From Trachythela sp. YZ-2020 (taxonomy: Eukaryota; Cnidaria; Anthozoa; Malacalcyonacea; Clavulariidae): DNA of 64,000 nt. Location: assembly GCA_016169945.1 (NCBI GenBank), contig JADLSH010000369.1, positions 5,846,001-5,910,000 of the forward strand, in the 5' to 3' direction. A program made the translations under genes and the position numbers. Of this stretch, positions 32,801-43,815 are shown in pieces (position 1 is the stretch's first letter; every line of letters starts with the position of its first letter). The notes beneath the pieces are model-generated. The model made no database searches. It saw only the letters and a list, made by a program, of their open reading frames with translations, and had not been told where the DNA came from.

Positions 32801-33550
32801 ATTGATGTAAATAACTAAATAAATAATAAAGAGAATGAAACCAATGTCTATAGTGTTTGCTCCCACAATATAGATACAACTTTAGATGCATCCGTTTTAA
32901 TAACATAGCTGTATTAATTGATGGAGACTGACATAAATGGCCTGCGATAATTATACCACAATGGTCACCGTCTTCACTCTTTAGTATAAATACGGCTACA
33001 GAATACAAGTTTGGTTTATAACTATATAAAAGGATTGGGCACATAATAAACATTCATATAATCTATACTCTTTAACGCGCAATAGATTTTGCTTTGATCT
33101 GTTGACAATTTTTTCTTCATAATAATTATTTCAGGCAGGAAATTAAATCAATTGGCGCGAGATTTAAGCTGCTTAAGGAGAATAGCCAGACATGCATACT
33201 ATAGAATATAGCATATCCAAAGTTCAACTGTCTAAATTATAGCCTGTGCCTTGCCTTGTTTTGGCAGCGTGGTTTCCGCACCAGAGGTTTGAAACATCTT
33301 CCAGAATAGTTATTGAATATCTCAATATATGTCAAATTTAAAGAATACTGCACAATAATTCATACTGTACAACTTCATGTAACTAATATAACTGCTGTAC
33401 TATATCTTCGAATTTTCGAACAATACTCATAGCGTAATTTATCAGAATGTTTAGTTAAATTTGTATAATATTTATATCACTTGAGTACTTTTGTGCGCCG
33501 ATAGAGGTTACTTGTTTGCCACATTATTCTATTCTGTTGACAGCTATCCT
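29890..33550. other. Gene 1 intron 4, no gene recognised
   Basis: Several short frames (for example 31574-31780 and 32658-33053 on the minus strand) lack any motif or splice context. Small local repeats near 31975-32180 (TTTCTATATGGGC, GGAACGCCGGAC). Otherwise nothing supportable. Confidence 0.55.
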
Positions 33551-33960
33551 TAATCTATGCGTTATGGCGAATTTCGTTAGGAACGTTCAATAATTTAATT
33601 CGTTCAAACGACTTCTGATAGAACGTTTTTTTATCCGTTCAAATCCTCGACTTTATTCGTTCAGATTTTTTACTCAAATCGTCAAAACGTTTTTGAGATT
33701 CATTGAAACGTTATAACAAAACCTTCTCTATCCGTTCGTTATCCGTTTTTTTGGCCGTTTCAACGAAATATCGTTAAGGTATGTTTTCCCATGGAAGGTC
33801 ACAATTTATATTAATCCCCTAGTTGGGACGAATTTTCCCCCAAGTAATTTTTTGCAGTGTCATAACCAAGTACGTTTTTGACAAGGCGTAGTCGCGTAGA
33901 CGTAGAATTCATAGAAAATAGAAAAATAGAAGGGACTTCAGGAACTATGTTCCTTCGCCT

Positions 33961-34272
33961 TCATATAAACTGATAAACCTTTATGCCCTGTGGGCTGTGG
34001 CTACCCATCGACGCTGAAGAGTGAAGAACATAATTATTGAAATAATTGCGCTTTGCAAGATCGGCGAGACCCAGTCGGGCAACCAGAGCAGATTGGTCAA
34101 CGCGGGCCCCCCTCAGTTTCACACACAAGCGTTTTGGTTTGTTTGGGCCCCACTGAGCGCTCACCATGGACATGAACGCTGTGCAGTGTTCTGGCTCCAC
34201 TATCGCCGCCTCGCCGGTAAATTTGTTCCGAAAGATTCTTATACAGTTGGGGTGCGTGTTATCGTAGGACAA
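33961..34272 (-). other. 103-residue open frame of unknown identity in a repeat-rich intron
   Basis: Starts MSYDNTHPNCIRIFRNKFTG, continues EAAIVEPEHCTAFMSMV, QWGPNKPKRLCVKLRGARVD and ALVARLGLADLAKR. It is more GC-rich than its surroundings and looks protein-like on the minus strand, against the direction of gene 1. I recognise no family. It could be a transposon-borne fragment. Confidence 0.35.
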
Positions 34273-34861
34273 AAATTTTAGAATATGTATTCTTTAAAAT
34301 GCCTTTAATCCTTACGTGTTTTGCTAACATATTATTGATTTAATTATACCATATAGTATATTCAACAAATAGGCCATATACAAGTTCGAGAAGTGACACG
34401 ATCATCCTTACACAACTTTCCGAGCCCCTTGTCTTCGAACGTACAGCCCGGGCCATGGGTACTGATTTTGATCCTCTCCCTCCCCCCGTTCTCTCGTCGG
34501 TCTTGGCACTTCGCAGAATATAATAGTATGTCTAAATCTAAACATACATATGCTATCTTTAAAATTTCACAGTTCGACACGCATCTCTTTACGTTTCATT
34601 TTCTTTTCTACCAACTTCACCTGTTCCATAAATTGGGACATTCTCATGCATTAACTTTACTAGCAGTTTAGTTTTCAATTGTTGATAGTGAGTGACGAAT
34701 TCTTCAACTTTTATACACTAATTTATGGGATCCCTAGAGATGCTTTTCTCTGGGGATTCATGAGTACCAGGAAAAAGCTATGCTTTTTAGTAGAATAACA
34801 CTGGAAATGTTTTTCTCATAATTATACATCTGAGAGAAAACAATAATCAGACAACTGTTTA

Positions 34862-34945
34862 TTGCAGGAATCGAACCAAGGTTACAGAGTCACATACATA
34901 AACTGAATACTGTGTCACCAGTACCGCTATACCTATAGCCAACAA
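34862..34945 (-). mobile_element. tRNA-like SINE fragment in gene 1 intron
   Basis: The minus strand has an A-box-like TAGCGGTACTGGTGAC and a B box GGTTCGATTCC near 34870. The same fragment is at 38383-38460 in the duplicated segment. Confidence 0.5.
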
Positions 34946-34988
34946 TTCAGGTTTGAGATTTTAAATTTCTATTTTAATGCTTTATCAG

Positions 34989-35108
34989 ATATCAACGAAT
35001 GTGATCATGGTTACTGCAGTTACCCGAATGCGAAGTGTGTAAACACGGAGGGATCATTTTACTGTACTTGTGCATCTGGCTATACTGGAAATGGACTCAA
35101 CTGCACAG
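34989..35108 (+). CDS. Host gene 1, exon 5: calcium-binding EGF domain B
   Basis: Phase 1-1 exon of 120 nt (TTTATCAG / GTAAAC). Reads [19 protein letters not shown], then [18 protein letters not shown], a complete six-cysteine cbEGF. The 7.7-kb intron before it is swollen by repeats. If the following intron were retained, translation would stop after about three codons (GKL stop). Confidence 0.88.
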
Positions 35109-35329
35109 GTAAACTATGAAATTGCATGTGACGATGTGTTCTCTAGAATTATCGTATGAAATGATGATGATCGTACATGTGTGGCCATTCGGCTATCGAC
35201 TACTCCGACGAAACAAATTTCTGCATAATCGGGAAACCAAGTTGATCCATTTGTTATTTAATCGAAGTTATTTGACTGACATTAGAAGTTTTTAAGTTCC
35301 GTACTGCAATATTTGCAGAATTCCTGTAT

Positions 35330-35718
35330 GGTGCAGCCATGAAGCTGTTCACAATCTCACATCACAAGCATATGCCTCTCAGTGACCATTGCTTTGTCGA
35401 TGAACAGACTAAGACTGGGTGTTAGAAAGCAACAAAATGAAGACACGGACACAACCTCTTGAACGAACATCGGATATTGTTAGGAAGGCGAAGTCTTATA
35501 CCTTAGCTTTCAAACACATGAAACACGCACTTGATAAGCCAACACTCGGTACTGTAATTAATGCACTTGTTTTAAGTAAGTTATTTTACTGTTTACAGGT
35601 TCTTGGTCTGAACACAACTAACAAAAATCTGAATAAACTAAAATCTGATCAGAACTTTGCTTGCCATATTTTAAGGCCTACTTTAAACGTCGCGCTTCCC
35701 ATGTGCCGAACGGCCTAA
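35330..35718 (+). pseudogene. Non-LTR retrotransposon C-terminal fragment
   Basis: Frame with TVINALVLSKLFYCLQVLG and NKLKSDQNFACHI, the pattern after the RT palm in CR1/L2-like LINEs (roughly 'SRL.YC..VWG..N...L..LQNFACRI'). Short, broken and 5' truncated. Confidence 0.6.
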
Positions 35719-35828
35719 AGGCTTTTTTCCATATCAACCGTATCGTAGCGAAACGTAACGTATTTCTTTGTTTCCTGAGCACAAGTGTGGACCTAATAAC
35801 TTCGAAACAAAAGAAAATGCTCTGGTAC

Positions 35829-35913
35829 TTACGTTACGTTACATTACGTTACGTTACGTTACGTTACGTTACGTTACGTTACGTTACGTTACGTTACGTT
35901 ACGTTACGTTACG
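35829..35913 (+). repeat. (ACGTT)n microsatellite
   Basis: About 16 copies of a 5-bp ACGTT unit, one ACATT variant. Inside intron 5 of gene 1; open frames through it are artefacts. Confidence 0.95.
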
Positions 35914-36279
35914 TTTGAAGTGGACAACGGCCTTAATTCGAAGAGTTTGGCACATATGATAAGCGCGACGTTTGAATCGATTATTTTAATTAATTACGAC
36001 ACCGATATTAAGTTCGACAAAGGCAGTCGTGCCTATTGTATTCAGTTCGTTACGGCGCGACGTCGATTCAAACGGCGAACTTCACCATGTGCCGAATCTA
36101 ACGCATTTGGTCGAGGAACGCTCCATTCAAAACAGGTAATGAAAGCTCGCAAGTTCAACGATTGAATCAACGTCGGATTTTGCTGAACTTTGCCGATCTT
36201 AATACGAATTAGGTTCGGCACATGAGACACGCGACGATTGAAGTTTGAACTAGGTCTAAATTATTTAAAATGGCTTCCT

Positions 36280-36845
36280 GTGACTATCAAGATTTTTTCT
36301 TGGCATCTCGTTCGATAGGACTAATAGTAGAAGGTGTATGTAGATGGAATACTCGAACGAAAATTTATATAGCCAGGAGCAGTTGCGAAAAATGCAACTT
36401 AGGCCCTCAGGCAAGAATTGAAGCAGCGGCCCTGCGATTCCGGTGCAGCGCCCTAACCAACTGAGCTACAGAGTTCAGTTGCCGTCTTGCCGAGTATTAA
36501 CCGCAATGTATATAAATTTTTGTTCGGGTATTCCATCTACAAACATCTTCCACAATATTAGTTCTGTCCAATGAGATGCCGAGAAAAATTCTTGATAGCT
36601 ATTTACCCATACCTAATACTGGCATCACTCCCATCATATATACCGAACTTGCGGTTAATGCTCAGCAACTGCATGGACTCTAGCTCAGTTGGTTAGAGCG
36701 CTGCACCGGAACGCAGGGCCGCAGGTTCACTTCTTGCCAGAGGGCCTAGTTGCATTTTTCGCAACTGCTCCTGGTTAGGTCTAAAAAATGTATCTAAATT
36801 TTCGTTCGAGTATTCCATCTACAAACACCTTCCTGTGACTATTCA
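36280..36845. mobile_element. Foldback element with two nested tRNA-SINE copies
   Basis: Arms with GTAGATGGAATACTCGAACG (36344) and CGAGTATTCCATCTACAAAC (36524, 36808) form foldbacks of the family also seen at 25.8 kb. Within them lie two SINE copies in opposite orientation: minus at about 36378-36508 and plus at about 36650-36780. Each has an A box TAGCTCAGTTGGTTAG, a GCGCTGCACCGGAA block, a B-box-like GGTTCA(A/C)TTCT and a hairpin tail AGTTGCATTTTTCGCAACT. Confidence 0.75.
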
Positions 36846-37663
36846 ACTATACTATTGATGGTTTTCACGTCGTCTGCCCTTCAGGTTGGTAGAAAAATAC
36901 CTTAAAACAAAGAAATATCCATAAACTATTTGCTCTGATAAACATCGGAACTTTGAAGTTGTCCACCAGCATGGCCGCTTTGACGTCACATGAAAACTAT
37001 CAATTGCACTGCAACTATTGCAGATATGCAAATGAAACAATTGTCGAATGAAATAACCATGGTGCGACGTTGATTCAAACGTCAAATTTTTCATGTACCG
37101 AATATAATGCATAAACCTGATGGAATGCTGCGGGGCTTTTATTATTCTATAGCGTATTAAATCATGACGTTTACGCAACTTAAATAAATTGTAAGTTATT
37201 AGCATTGACCCAGCGTGTGCGCCAGAAGATATCAGGTTGCGGGTCTCCTTGCGCTGTGTTGAGGTGCATGCTCTAGCTAGCTAGTGTTTGAGATTAAAGC
37301 GATGAGACTTCAGGAAAACTTGTTTTCAAGCTAAATGTACCATATTTGTCACAAGACATGAAAACGTACATCAGTTGAAATTTTGAATATTTATATCAAT
37401 GGTTTCCATGTAATGTGTTCCCACATGGAATTCCCACATGAAATTACCTAGCACCTACAGTGCGCAGCAAACCACAATGCAATGCGTTAGAAAAGTTTGA
37501 GATAAAAATCCGCTATATACAAAAATAGGTCTGCTGCGTCGCGCACATTACTCTGCACCAATCTACCGTATATATATTATACATTTAAAATACATCCCAA
37601 ACCATACATTACGATATACTTATTTAAAAAGTAACTATTTTCAATTTTCATTTTACATCCTAG

Positions 37664-37786
37664 ATATTGATGAATGTCGCTTCAACAACACATGTCACAT
37701 GAACGCCACATGTTCCAACACACCCGGAAGCTTTATTTGTATTTGCAACGAAGGTTTTGAGGCGAATGGAAACTATGATTGCAAAG
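37664..37786 (+). CDS. Host gene 1, exon 6: calcium-binding EGF domain A' (duplicate of A)
   Basis: Phase 1-1 exon of 123 nt (CATCCTAG / GTATGT), DIDECRFNNTCHMNATCSN then PGSFICICNEGFEANGNYDC, six cysteines. It is nearly identical to exon A, and flanking intron sequence (AGAAGGTGCAACATTT..TAGTAAAATGTTCA) is shared, so the exon was copied with its surroundings. Confidence 0.88.
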
Positions 37787-38132
37787 GTATGTATCTTTCT
37801 TCCTTTTACCTTAATAGGCACATAAAAACATATGAGAGAAGGTGCAACATTTTAAGTAAAATGTTCATTAGTTGGCATCCTCTGGGATAATTTTTTTACA
37901 CTGTATTGTTCGTGAAAACTACATAAAATTGAAAGATTTGGAATCATATTTTCATTCGTATCATTGTCGACAGTTTTTGAGGTTCGCTACCATATTCTGT
38001 ACTGTAACGCGTGCGAAAACCTATAAGAGAACCTGGTACCGGGGGAAAACCTACATGCTGTTAGAGTAAATCTGAAAATGCTTTTCTCATATGTCTCATA
38101 TGCATCTGAGCGGGAAAACAATAATCAGAGAA

Positions 38133-38354
38133 TTCGGCGGTGGAGTAGGATACAACTACCTGAAAAATACAATAAGAACTTCGACGTTTCGAGCGAAGGC
38201 CCTTCGTCTGAAGTTGGTAAGAAGTTAGTAACTTCCAGACGAAGGCCTTCGCTCGAAACGTCGATGTTCTTATTGCATTTTTCAAGTAGTTGTATCCTAC
38301 TCCACCGCCGAATCTTGGTTAGACTCTACCTACACTGGCACCACGCGTTCGAGT
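38133..38354. mobile_element. 222-bp palindromic insertion with hammerhead-like arms, 13-bp duplication
   Basis: AATAATCAGAGAA occurs on both sides (38120-38132, 38355-38367) but once in the duplicate intron (near 34845-34857, with one change), which is the site before insertion. The arms (CGGCGGTGGAGTAGGATACA and complement) enclose two facing motifs of the form CAGACGAAGG(G)CCTTCGCTCGAAACGTC. Each resembles a hammerhead core (GAAA, C-G, TC, helix I AACTT/AAGTT), but both have A where the invariant U of CUGANGA should be. Confidence 0.75.
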
Positions 38355-38382
38355 AATAATCAGAGAACTGTTTATTGCAGGA

Positions 38383-38460
38383 ATCGAACCAAGGTTACAG
38401 AGTGACATATGCCACCAGCACCGTTACACCTCCTAGCCTATATAGCCAACAATTCAGGTT
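38383..38460 (-). mobile_element. tRNA-like SINE fragment, duplicate copy
   Basis: Same B box (GGTTCGATTCCTGC reading the minus strand) and flanks as at 34862. It was carried by the segmental duplication, not by a new insertion. Confidence 0.5.
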
Positions 38461-38495
38461 TGAGATTTTAAATCTCTATTTTAATACTTTATTAG

Positions 38496-38615
38496 ATATC
38501 AACGAATGTGATCTGCGTTACTGTGATCCGAATGCGAAGTGTGTAAACACTGAGGGGTCATTTTACTGTACTTGTATTATATCTGGTTATACTGGAAATG
38601 GACTCAACTGCACAG
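38496..38615 (+). CDS. Host gene 1, exon 7: calcium-binding EGF domain B' (duplicate of B)
   Basis: Phase 1-1 exon of 120 nt (TTTATTAG / GTAAAC), DINECDLRYCDPNAKCVN then [19 protein letters not shown]. It is a duplicate of exon B with its upstream intron, SINE piece and downstream LINE scrap. No further exon of gene 1 was found between here and 42.9 kb, so the 3' end of the gene is unknown; a small or unfamiliar last exon may have been missed. Confidence 0.88.
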
Positions 38616-38729
38616 GTAAACTATGAAATTACATCATGTGATAATATGTTCTCTAGAATTATATTATAAAAGGATGATTATTGTACATGTAGCCATCCTG
38701 CTATCCGGCAAACCAAATTTCTACATAAT

Positions 38730-39420
38730 TGGGACCCATTTGTCATTCCTGTACGGTGCAGCCCTCTGGGTGCAGCCCTTGCTTCTATTGCTCGTCAATT
38801 TCACTAATGCTTGACCATAAAGTACAAACCTAAAAAAAATCTGAATAAACCACAATAAATTCTGAACTTTGCTTGCCGTATTGTTCGTGCATGTGGTGCT
38901 AGAAAATACGACCACGTTTTTGGATTATTTAAAATTAAATGGCATCCTGGCAGGGCCTTTTTTAACTAATGTACTGGGGGGGCAAAAGCCCCCCCAGCCC
39001 CCATGTTCGCCCCCCCAGTAAGCTATTTTTGCCCCCCCAGTGAAGGTCCCTTTTGTCCAAAGTATAAGCCAAAAATGGAAAAAAACTGAGTTTAGAGGAA
39101 AGTTATTGTATTCTCACAACAAAACCTGGCCCGTTTAGATGGGATATATCAAAAATTGTCTCTGAAAACGCAGGAAATCAAGCCACAGAGACTCAAGAAT
39201 ACAAATATTTTCTGGGGGAGGACCCCCAGACCCCCCTTCGACTTCATACACATATAATACACCACCTACTTGTTACGTCCCCTTTCAATGATGCCCCCCC
39301 ACTGATGATTTCTTAAAAAAGGCCCTGCATCCTGGGGCTACTCATCTGTACTATCCATTGAAATATTAGGTACAGAATGTGTACTCCCATCTTTTCTCAG
39401 TCAAAATTTTGTCTAATAAA
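38730..39420 (+). pseudogene. Duplicate of the LINE fragment, interrupted by a hAT MITE
   Basis: After the shared TTCCTGTACGGTGCAGCCCT flank the frame reads like ..NFACRIVRACGARKYDHV.. across frame changes, matching the C-terminal LINE fragment at 35.3 kb. It is interrupted at 38951-39327 by a small hAT-type element and then fades. Confidence 0.5.
38951..39327. mobile_element. 377-bp hAT-type MITE with CATCCTGG duplication
   Basis: Ends CAGGGCCTTTTTTAA and TTAAAAAAGGCCCTG, flanked by 8-bp CATCCTGG (38943-38950, 39328-39335). Interior rich in CCCCCC tracts, with no transposase. Confidence 0.88.
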
Positions 39421-39424
39421 GTCT

Positions 39425-39535
39425 TAGTCAGTATCTTAGGAAATCAAACAGTATCTTACGATATCTTACAGTATCTTAGCATATCATGCAGTACCTTAGG
39501 ATATCATACAATATCCTAGGATATCGTACAGTATC
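39425..39535 (+). repeat. Degenerate ~21-bp tandem repeat
   Basis: Five to six copies of a unit like CAGTATCTTAGGATATCATA. Confidence 0.8.
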
Positions 39536-39539
39536 TTTT

Positions 39540-42500
39540 TATCCATTATTCTCCCGTTTTATCCACCAACTATATAAATTGTATAACATTACCCTGTCCT
39601 AGCCATTGAACACCCCCTTTTATTCAAATTTTGTAGCTAGATAATCTTAATCACCGTTAATGACTCGCTAATGACATACAGCCTAGCAACACATAGCAAC
39701 GCATAGAATTGTGTTTGTTTCTAACGCCAAAACTATATAAATTATTTGTATGAAAACTATGCTTGTAAACGTTATTCAATTTTTGAAATCTCGTTTTAAA
39801 ATCACTGCTTTTCACACTCTGCCATATCTAAAACGTTTGAAACTTTGTAAGCATGTTTAAATCCCTGTAAGAACTGTGTTTATGTTTGTAATATAAGCGT
39901 CACTATATTGGTCGACTCAGAAAGCTATTTGCTAACACTTCGTATAAGGCAATAATAGATTACTAGATACGAGAATATACCGTATTTATTACTAATAAGG
40001 AGTTTATAAATCGAAAAGTTTACGACAACAAAGCCATATTTCTACTTGTTATTATGTAACCACAAAATATACTGAGCTCAGCAAAATTCAACATTGTTCG
40101 ATAATGCTCACTCTCACCCCCTTGCACCTCCCCCCAAAAAAACCCCTGGTCGAACGGTACCTATATTACTACTCCGAAGTCTAAAGAGTAAAATCTGAAC
40201 GACTGAAGTTTTAAGTTTTAAGTCGGAAGTTCTAAGTTGGAAGTCTGAGGTTTGAAGTCTCTCTAGGCAACAGACTTGCTAATCGACCCTAATATCGATT
40301 AGCAAATGATTTCGCAACAATTGAAGTCCGAAATCTGAAGTCCCTACCCAGCTTTCGTAATATATGGCATGCAAAGTAAACTTCTTATTGAAAATTCGTT
40401 GACTATAACTAAGCAGGCGCAAATTCCATATCCATTAAATTTTCCAAGAGGAAATTGCTCGTGTAGTACTTACGCTTACGTCTTGAAGGGAATGAAAAGT
40501 TATTGCTTGTTAGCGATATTTATATGCGACATTTATATTCGATGTTTAAAGGTACTTTTTATTATATACCTCAAATGATCTAATAGATGCCCACTCTCTA
40601 CCTATACTAAAGTACGGTTTGTATCCAATAGACGCCCGGTTAAACCAGAATTTTGCAACAGACGTCCCTCTCTATTAAACGCCTCTTATCTAATAAACGA
40701 TCCCTCATAAGAGGGGCGTTTAATAGATTTAATTAACAATTTCAATGTTAATACATCTTAGCTTTCAGCTTCGGCAGATATATATAACACAAACTTCGGC
40801 CTTAATAATTTTTTATATCATGCTCAACCTCATTCAATAATTGCTCAATATCAACCCATTAACCCTCAAAGATGAAAATTGTCTAATCAGTAAAAGGAGA
40901 AAGTAAAACACACCAAGATGCATTGTGACTTAATGGTTAAAACTATCTTTAACTTAAGTTACTTACTAACTTAGTGTAGGTAATTTTACCTATTAAGCCA
41001 CAATGCCCCCTGGTATGCCCTACTTTGTTGTTTACGCTGTCTAATGCCAGACAATTTAACTTGTCAAGATGGAAGTGTTTGACATTAATGAGTTAACTTA
41101 TTACTGTGAAATATTCCCTCATTTGCATTTCAAAACACCAGAATATTTTAACAAATGTATGTCAAACAAACTTAACTTAGCTAATTATTAATATTCATAT
41201 TCAAAAGATTAGAATATGTGTTATTATACACACCTTTTTCGCGAATACACACTTTGCTAATTTCTCGCGGGAAATCGCGGGAGGGAAACGCTGCAGGAAT
41301 GTGCGTCTGCACCACTGACCTATACAATATCTGGACTGGGTGTTCGAGGTTAAAACGGTGTCCGCCCCGATTCGGACGTCGATGCAAATTGCCGCATACT
41401 GACATTTTCCTATGGTTGTTTGTAATTGTGGGCGAATTATGTTTTTGAAAAGAGCAAGACATGAAGTTTTGAAACTTTTGTCAATTCTGTGTTGTTCCTT
41501 TTGCGAACTGTGTTATTTTTGGTAAATATTTATTACCTTCGAGTTGAGAACAACCATTGCAAAGAAGCCGACCACAAAAGCAAATATATTGATTATATTC
41601 ATGCTAGTTTGAATATCGTGCACGAAACCAGGTTGATTGGCTCTTAAAACTGCTCAAAAACAATGAAATGATCCCAGATTTTACTCGACAGGGAACAATA
41701 TTGTCATTACGTTGCACCCAAATGGAGTTATTTTAAGACGACTGGGGCTGCAGCTTCCACCCTTTCTCGCCCTCCCTCGCCGCCTTGTTCGGCTATGGCT
41801 TCGAATAGTTAAGCGGCAATTCTCATAAGTTTACATACATGGCTAAACGTGAACCTCATACCCAGACTCTTCTCTTGGAAGCTATTCGCGCACTCTGGAA
41901 GCTATTATGACCATATATGCAGCATTAGGCAGATCTTGCGCAGTTTATTGGGATGCGGGAATGCAGAAATTAACAATTTAAGGTAATTTGTCAGTTCAAC
42001 CTTTGGTTTAGCAGCAAGCATTTCATACATACCAGTTTTTCACAAATCAAGGAATACTTTTTAATCACGATTCACAGAACGATATTTTCTAATTCACGAA
42101 CCACAAAATAATGTAACTAATCACGGATCACGAAAATACCCTTGTCCCCGCACCCTCTGCAAGAGGTTACTCCAGCAAAATGAACAAGTATACCTTTGTA
42201 TCACCTACAATGAGAGTCGCGTTTACGCATTCCACAACAGATAAATACGGAATGCAATGTATTTTTTGGCATTTGGGAATTGGGATGTATGAAATAATGT
42301 GTAGAGACACTCAGTGTGTTTATTCTATTGGATATTTACACAAAACAAAGATAAACATGGCACGTACAATGTCAAAAAAATATTGGGCAAATCGAAATTT
42401 GCATTTAAATAAGAAACTTATTCTATAAAAGTCGCCATTTCACCCAGTCAATAAGCATGGCTTTTTCTAATACACCATTAAAGATACAAATGTGCTTAGA

Positions 42501-42925
42501 AAATGTCACATATCGACTTGACCCACGAGAAACGTCATATGGACGTTGGAGGGGGGGGGGGGGGGTAGTGTGATGCTTCGCTTAGAAAGATCTTGGAAAA
42601 AACCCAAAAACCGGCTATTATGTTAGGTGTGATCCTTGATAATGTTTTCAAACGTCCATATAGCGTTTCTCTAGTGCGAAATCGATATTAGTAATACTAT
42701 GCAAATCCCTAATCAGCCACATCTTCTAAACATCATACTAAGGTGAGGGTCTGAATGAGGTTAACTAATTACAAAAATTTGCCCGTATTTTTAACTGACA
42801 AATACCTAAACTCGTGCATGCATGATAGGTGGCAAATACTCAAACAGCAATTTTGGATAATTGACAGCTGACAATTATCTTGCGTTTTAGCTGAAATTGA
42901 CACGAGAACCTCCTTCCCCCATTAA
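39540..42925. other. Region between convergent host genes; one repeat copy, no gene recognised
   Basis: A 250-bp repeat at 41318-41570 (from ACCTATACAATATCTGGACT to TTATTACCTTCGAGTTGAGA) belongs to the family at 44931-45430. A poly-G run lies at 42549-42567. Short frames (40369, 42180) have no motif. The missing last exon of gene 1 and the 3' UTRs of both genes should lie here, but I cannot place them. Confidence 0.5.
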
Positions 42926-42931
42926 TACCCT

Positions 42932-43380
42932 CTATGGTAACTCTTCGTATATAGATTCGTCAGGAACTTCGTTTCTTGGACTAGTAATCATGTTCAACGA
43001 AGCATACTGCTGAACATTTTCATTATGATCTCTATGAAGTTGCTCGTAACCTTCTACATTTAAACTTTGATAATTTTCATCAATGGGAACTCTCCTGGAA
43101 CTGTCGAGTTGTGCGTATTCTGTTGGCTCTTCGTAACAACTTTCATAATTGGGTACCTGTGGCAGTCCTCTATTTGGTTGTGTGTCACCTTCATAGGCAG
43201 CATTTTGAATGTTACCATCGTCTCGCGTGTTGTTTTTTGTTGGTATTCTTCGATAGAGAAAGCAAGCCACGATGAATATTGCTGTCACTATGACAACCAC
43301 CGCTGCCACAACGGCTCCAATAATAACCCCAGTGTTACTGTTTGATGCAGATGTTGGATTGGATGAACCTGGATCGAGAA
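42932..43380 (-). CDS. Host gene 2, last exon: transmembrane helix and YxxL-rich cytoplasmic tail
   Basis: Acceptor (TTTTTAAAAG) at 43381; phase 1 start joins the upstream Calx-beta exon in frame (DND-V-LDPGSS). A short SNPTSASNSN linker leads to a transmembrane helix (GVIIGAVVAAVVVIVTAIFI) stopped by YRR, then a ~100-residue tail to a stop at 42932. The tail has at least seven tyrosines, five in YxxL motifs: YAQL, YQSL, YEQL, YASL, YEEL. YAQL to YQSL is 11 residues apart and YEQL to YASL 10, inside the 6-12 ITAM window; SIYEEL fits the ITIM form. Such motifs are phosphorylated by Src-family kinases and bind SH2 proteins, or act as YxxPhi sorting signals. Type I receptor inferred. Confidence 0.88.
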
Positions 43381-43815
43381 CTTTTAAAAAGAAAATCATT
43401 AACATAGGCGATTTGATTTACAGGTTTATATAAATTTGTTTATGATACTGAGAAACAGCCTATGCCAAATACGGCTGGGGCAATCAATTTGAATTTCATT
43501 TAGGTTAAAAAATCTATATTTTTTATTCCGGGTTGATGTTTTAGACGTTTTTTCTAAATCCATGTTCCGGAATTCGAAATGCAGAGGCGTTGATTGCTGC
43601 TCACACAACAGAAAATAGTCGTAAACCTTACGATAAATATTCTGAGATCTAATATGATAGAAAAACAGAAGTTGTAACTAGCTAGCCAAACACTGGTAGT
43701 CTGGTACAGCCTAAGTGCATTCCTTAAATTGCAATAATAATCTAGCAATATAATGAAACATATTCATACTGCATATCAACTTTGGAAAGAATGTGTGCTG
43801 TGATTGTGTACTTAC

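Larger units (their letters stand above)
27526..33808. repeat. Pair of 37-bp inverted ends 6.3 kb apart
   Basis: TAAATTGTGACCTTCCATGG..CATACCTTAACG at 27526-27562 is matched exactly in reverse at 33772-33808. Both ends are followed inward by ~250 bp rich in GTTCGTTATCCG-like words. Either this is one 6.3-kb element with the foldback at 27904 nested inside, or two separate short copies in opposite orientation. No transposase frame lies between them. Confidence 0.6.

Noticed and set aside
32658..33053. 131-residue minus-strand frame as a gene
   Set aside because: Cys/His/Tyr-rich composition typical of AT-rich noise, with no motif or splice context.
35661..35959. Frames rich in RYVTL repeats
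   Set aside because: Translation of the (ACGTT)n microsatellite.
36650..36740. A tRNA gene (TAGCTCAGTTGGTTAG..)
   Set aside because: The T-arm and acceptor do not form properly, and a second copy with the same non-tRNA tail exists nearby: SINE.
42180..42428. Small frame as the missing 3' exon of gene 1
   Set aside because: No acceptor in the right phase, no EGF, membrane or other fitting motif.
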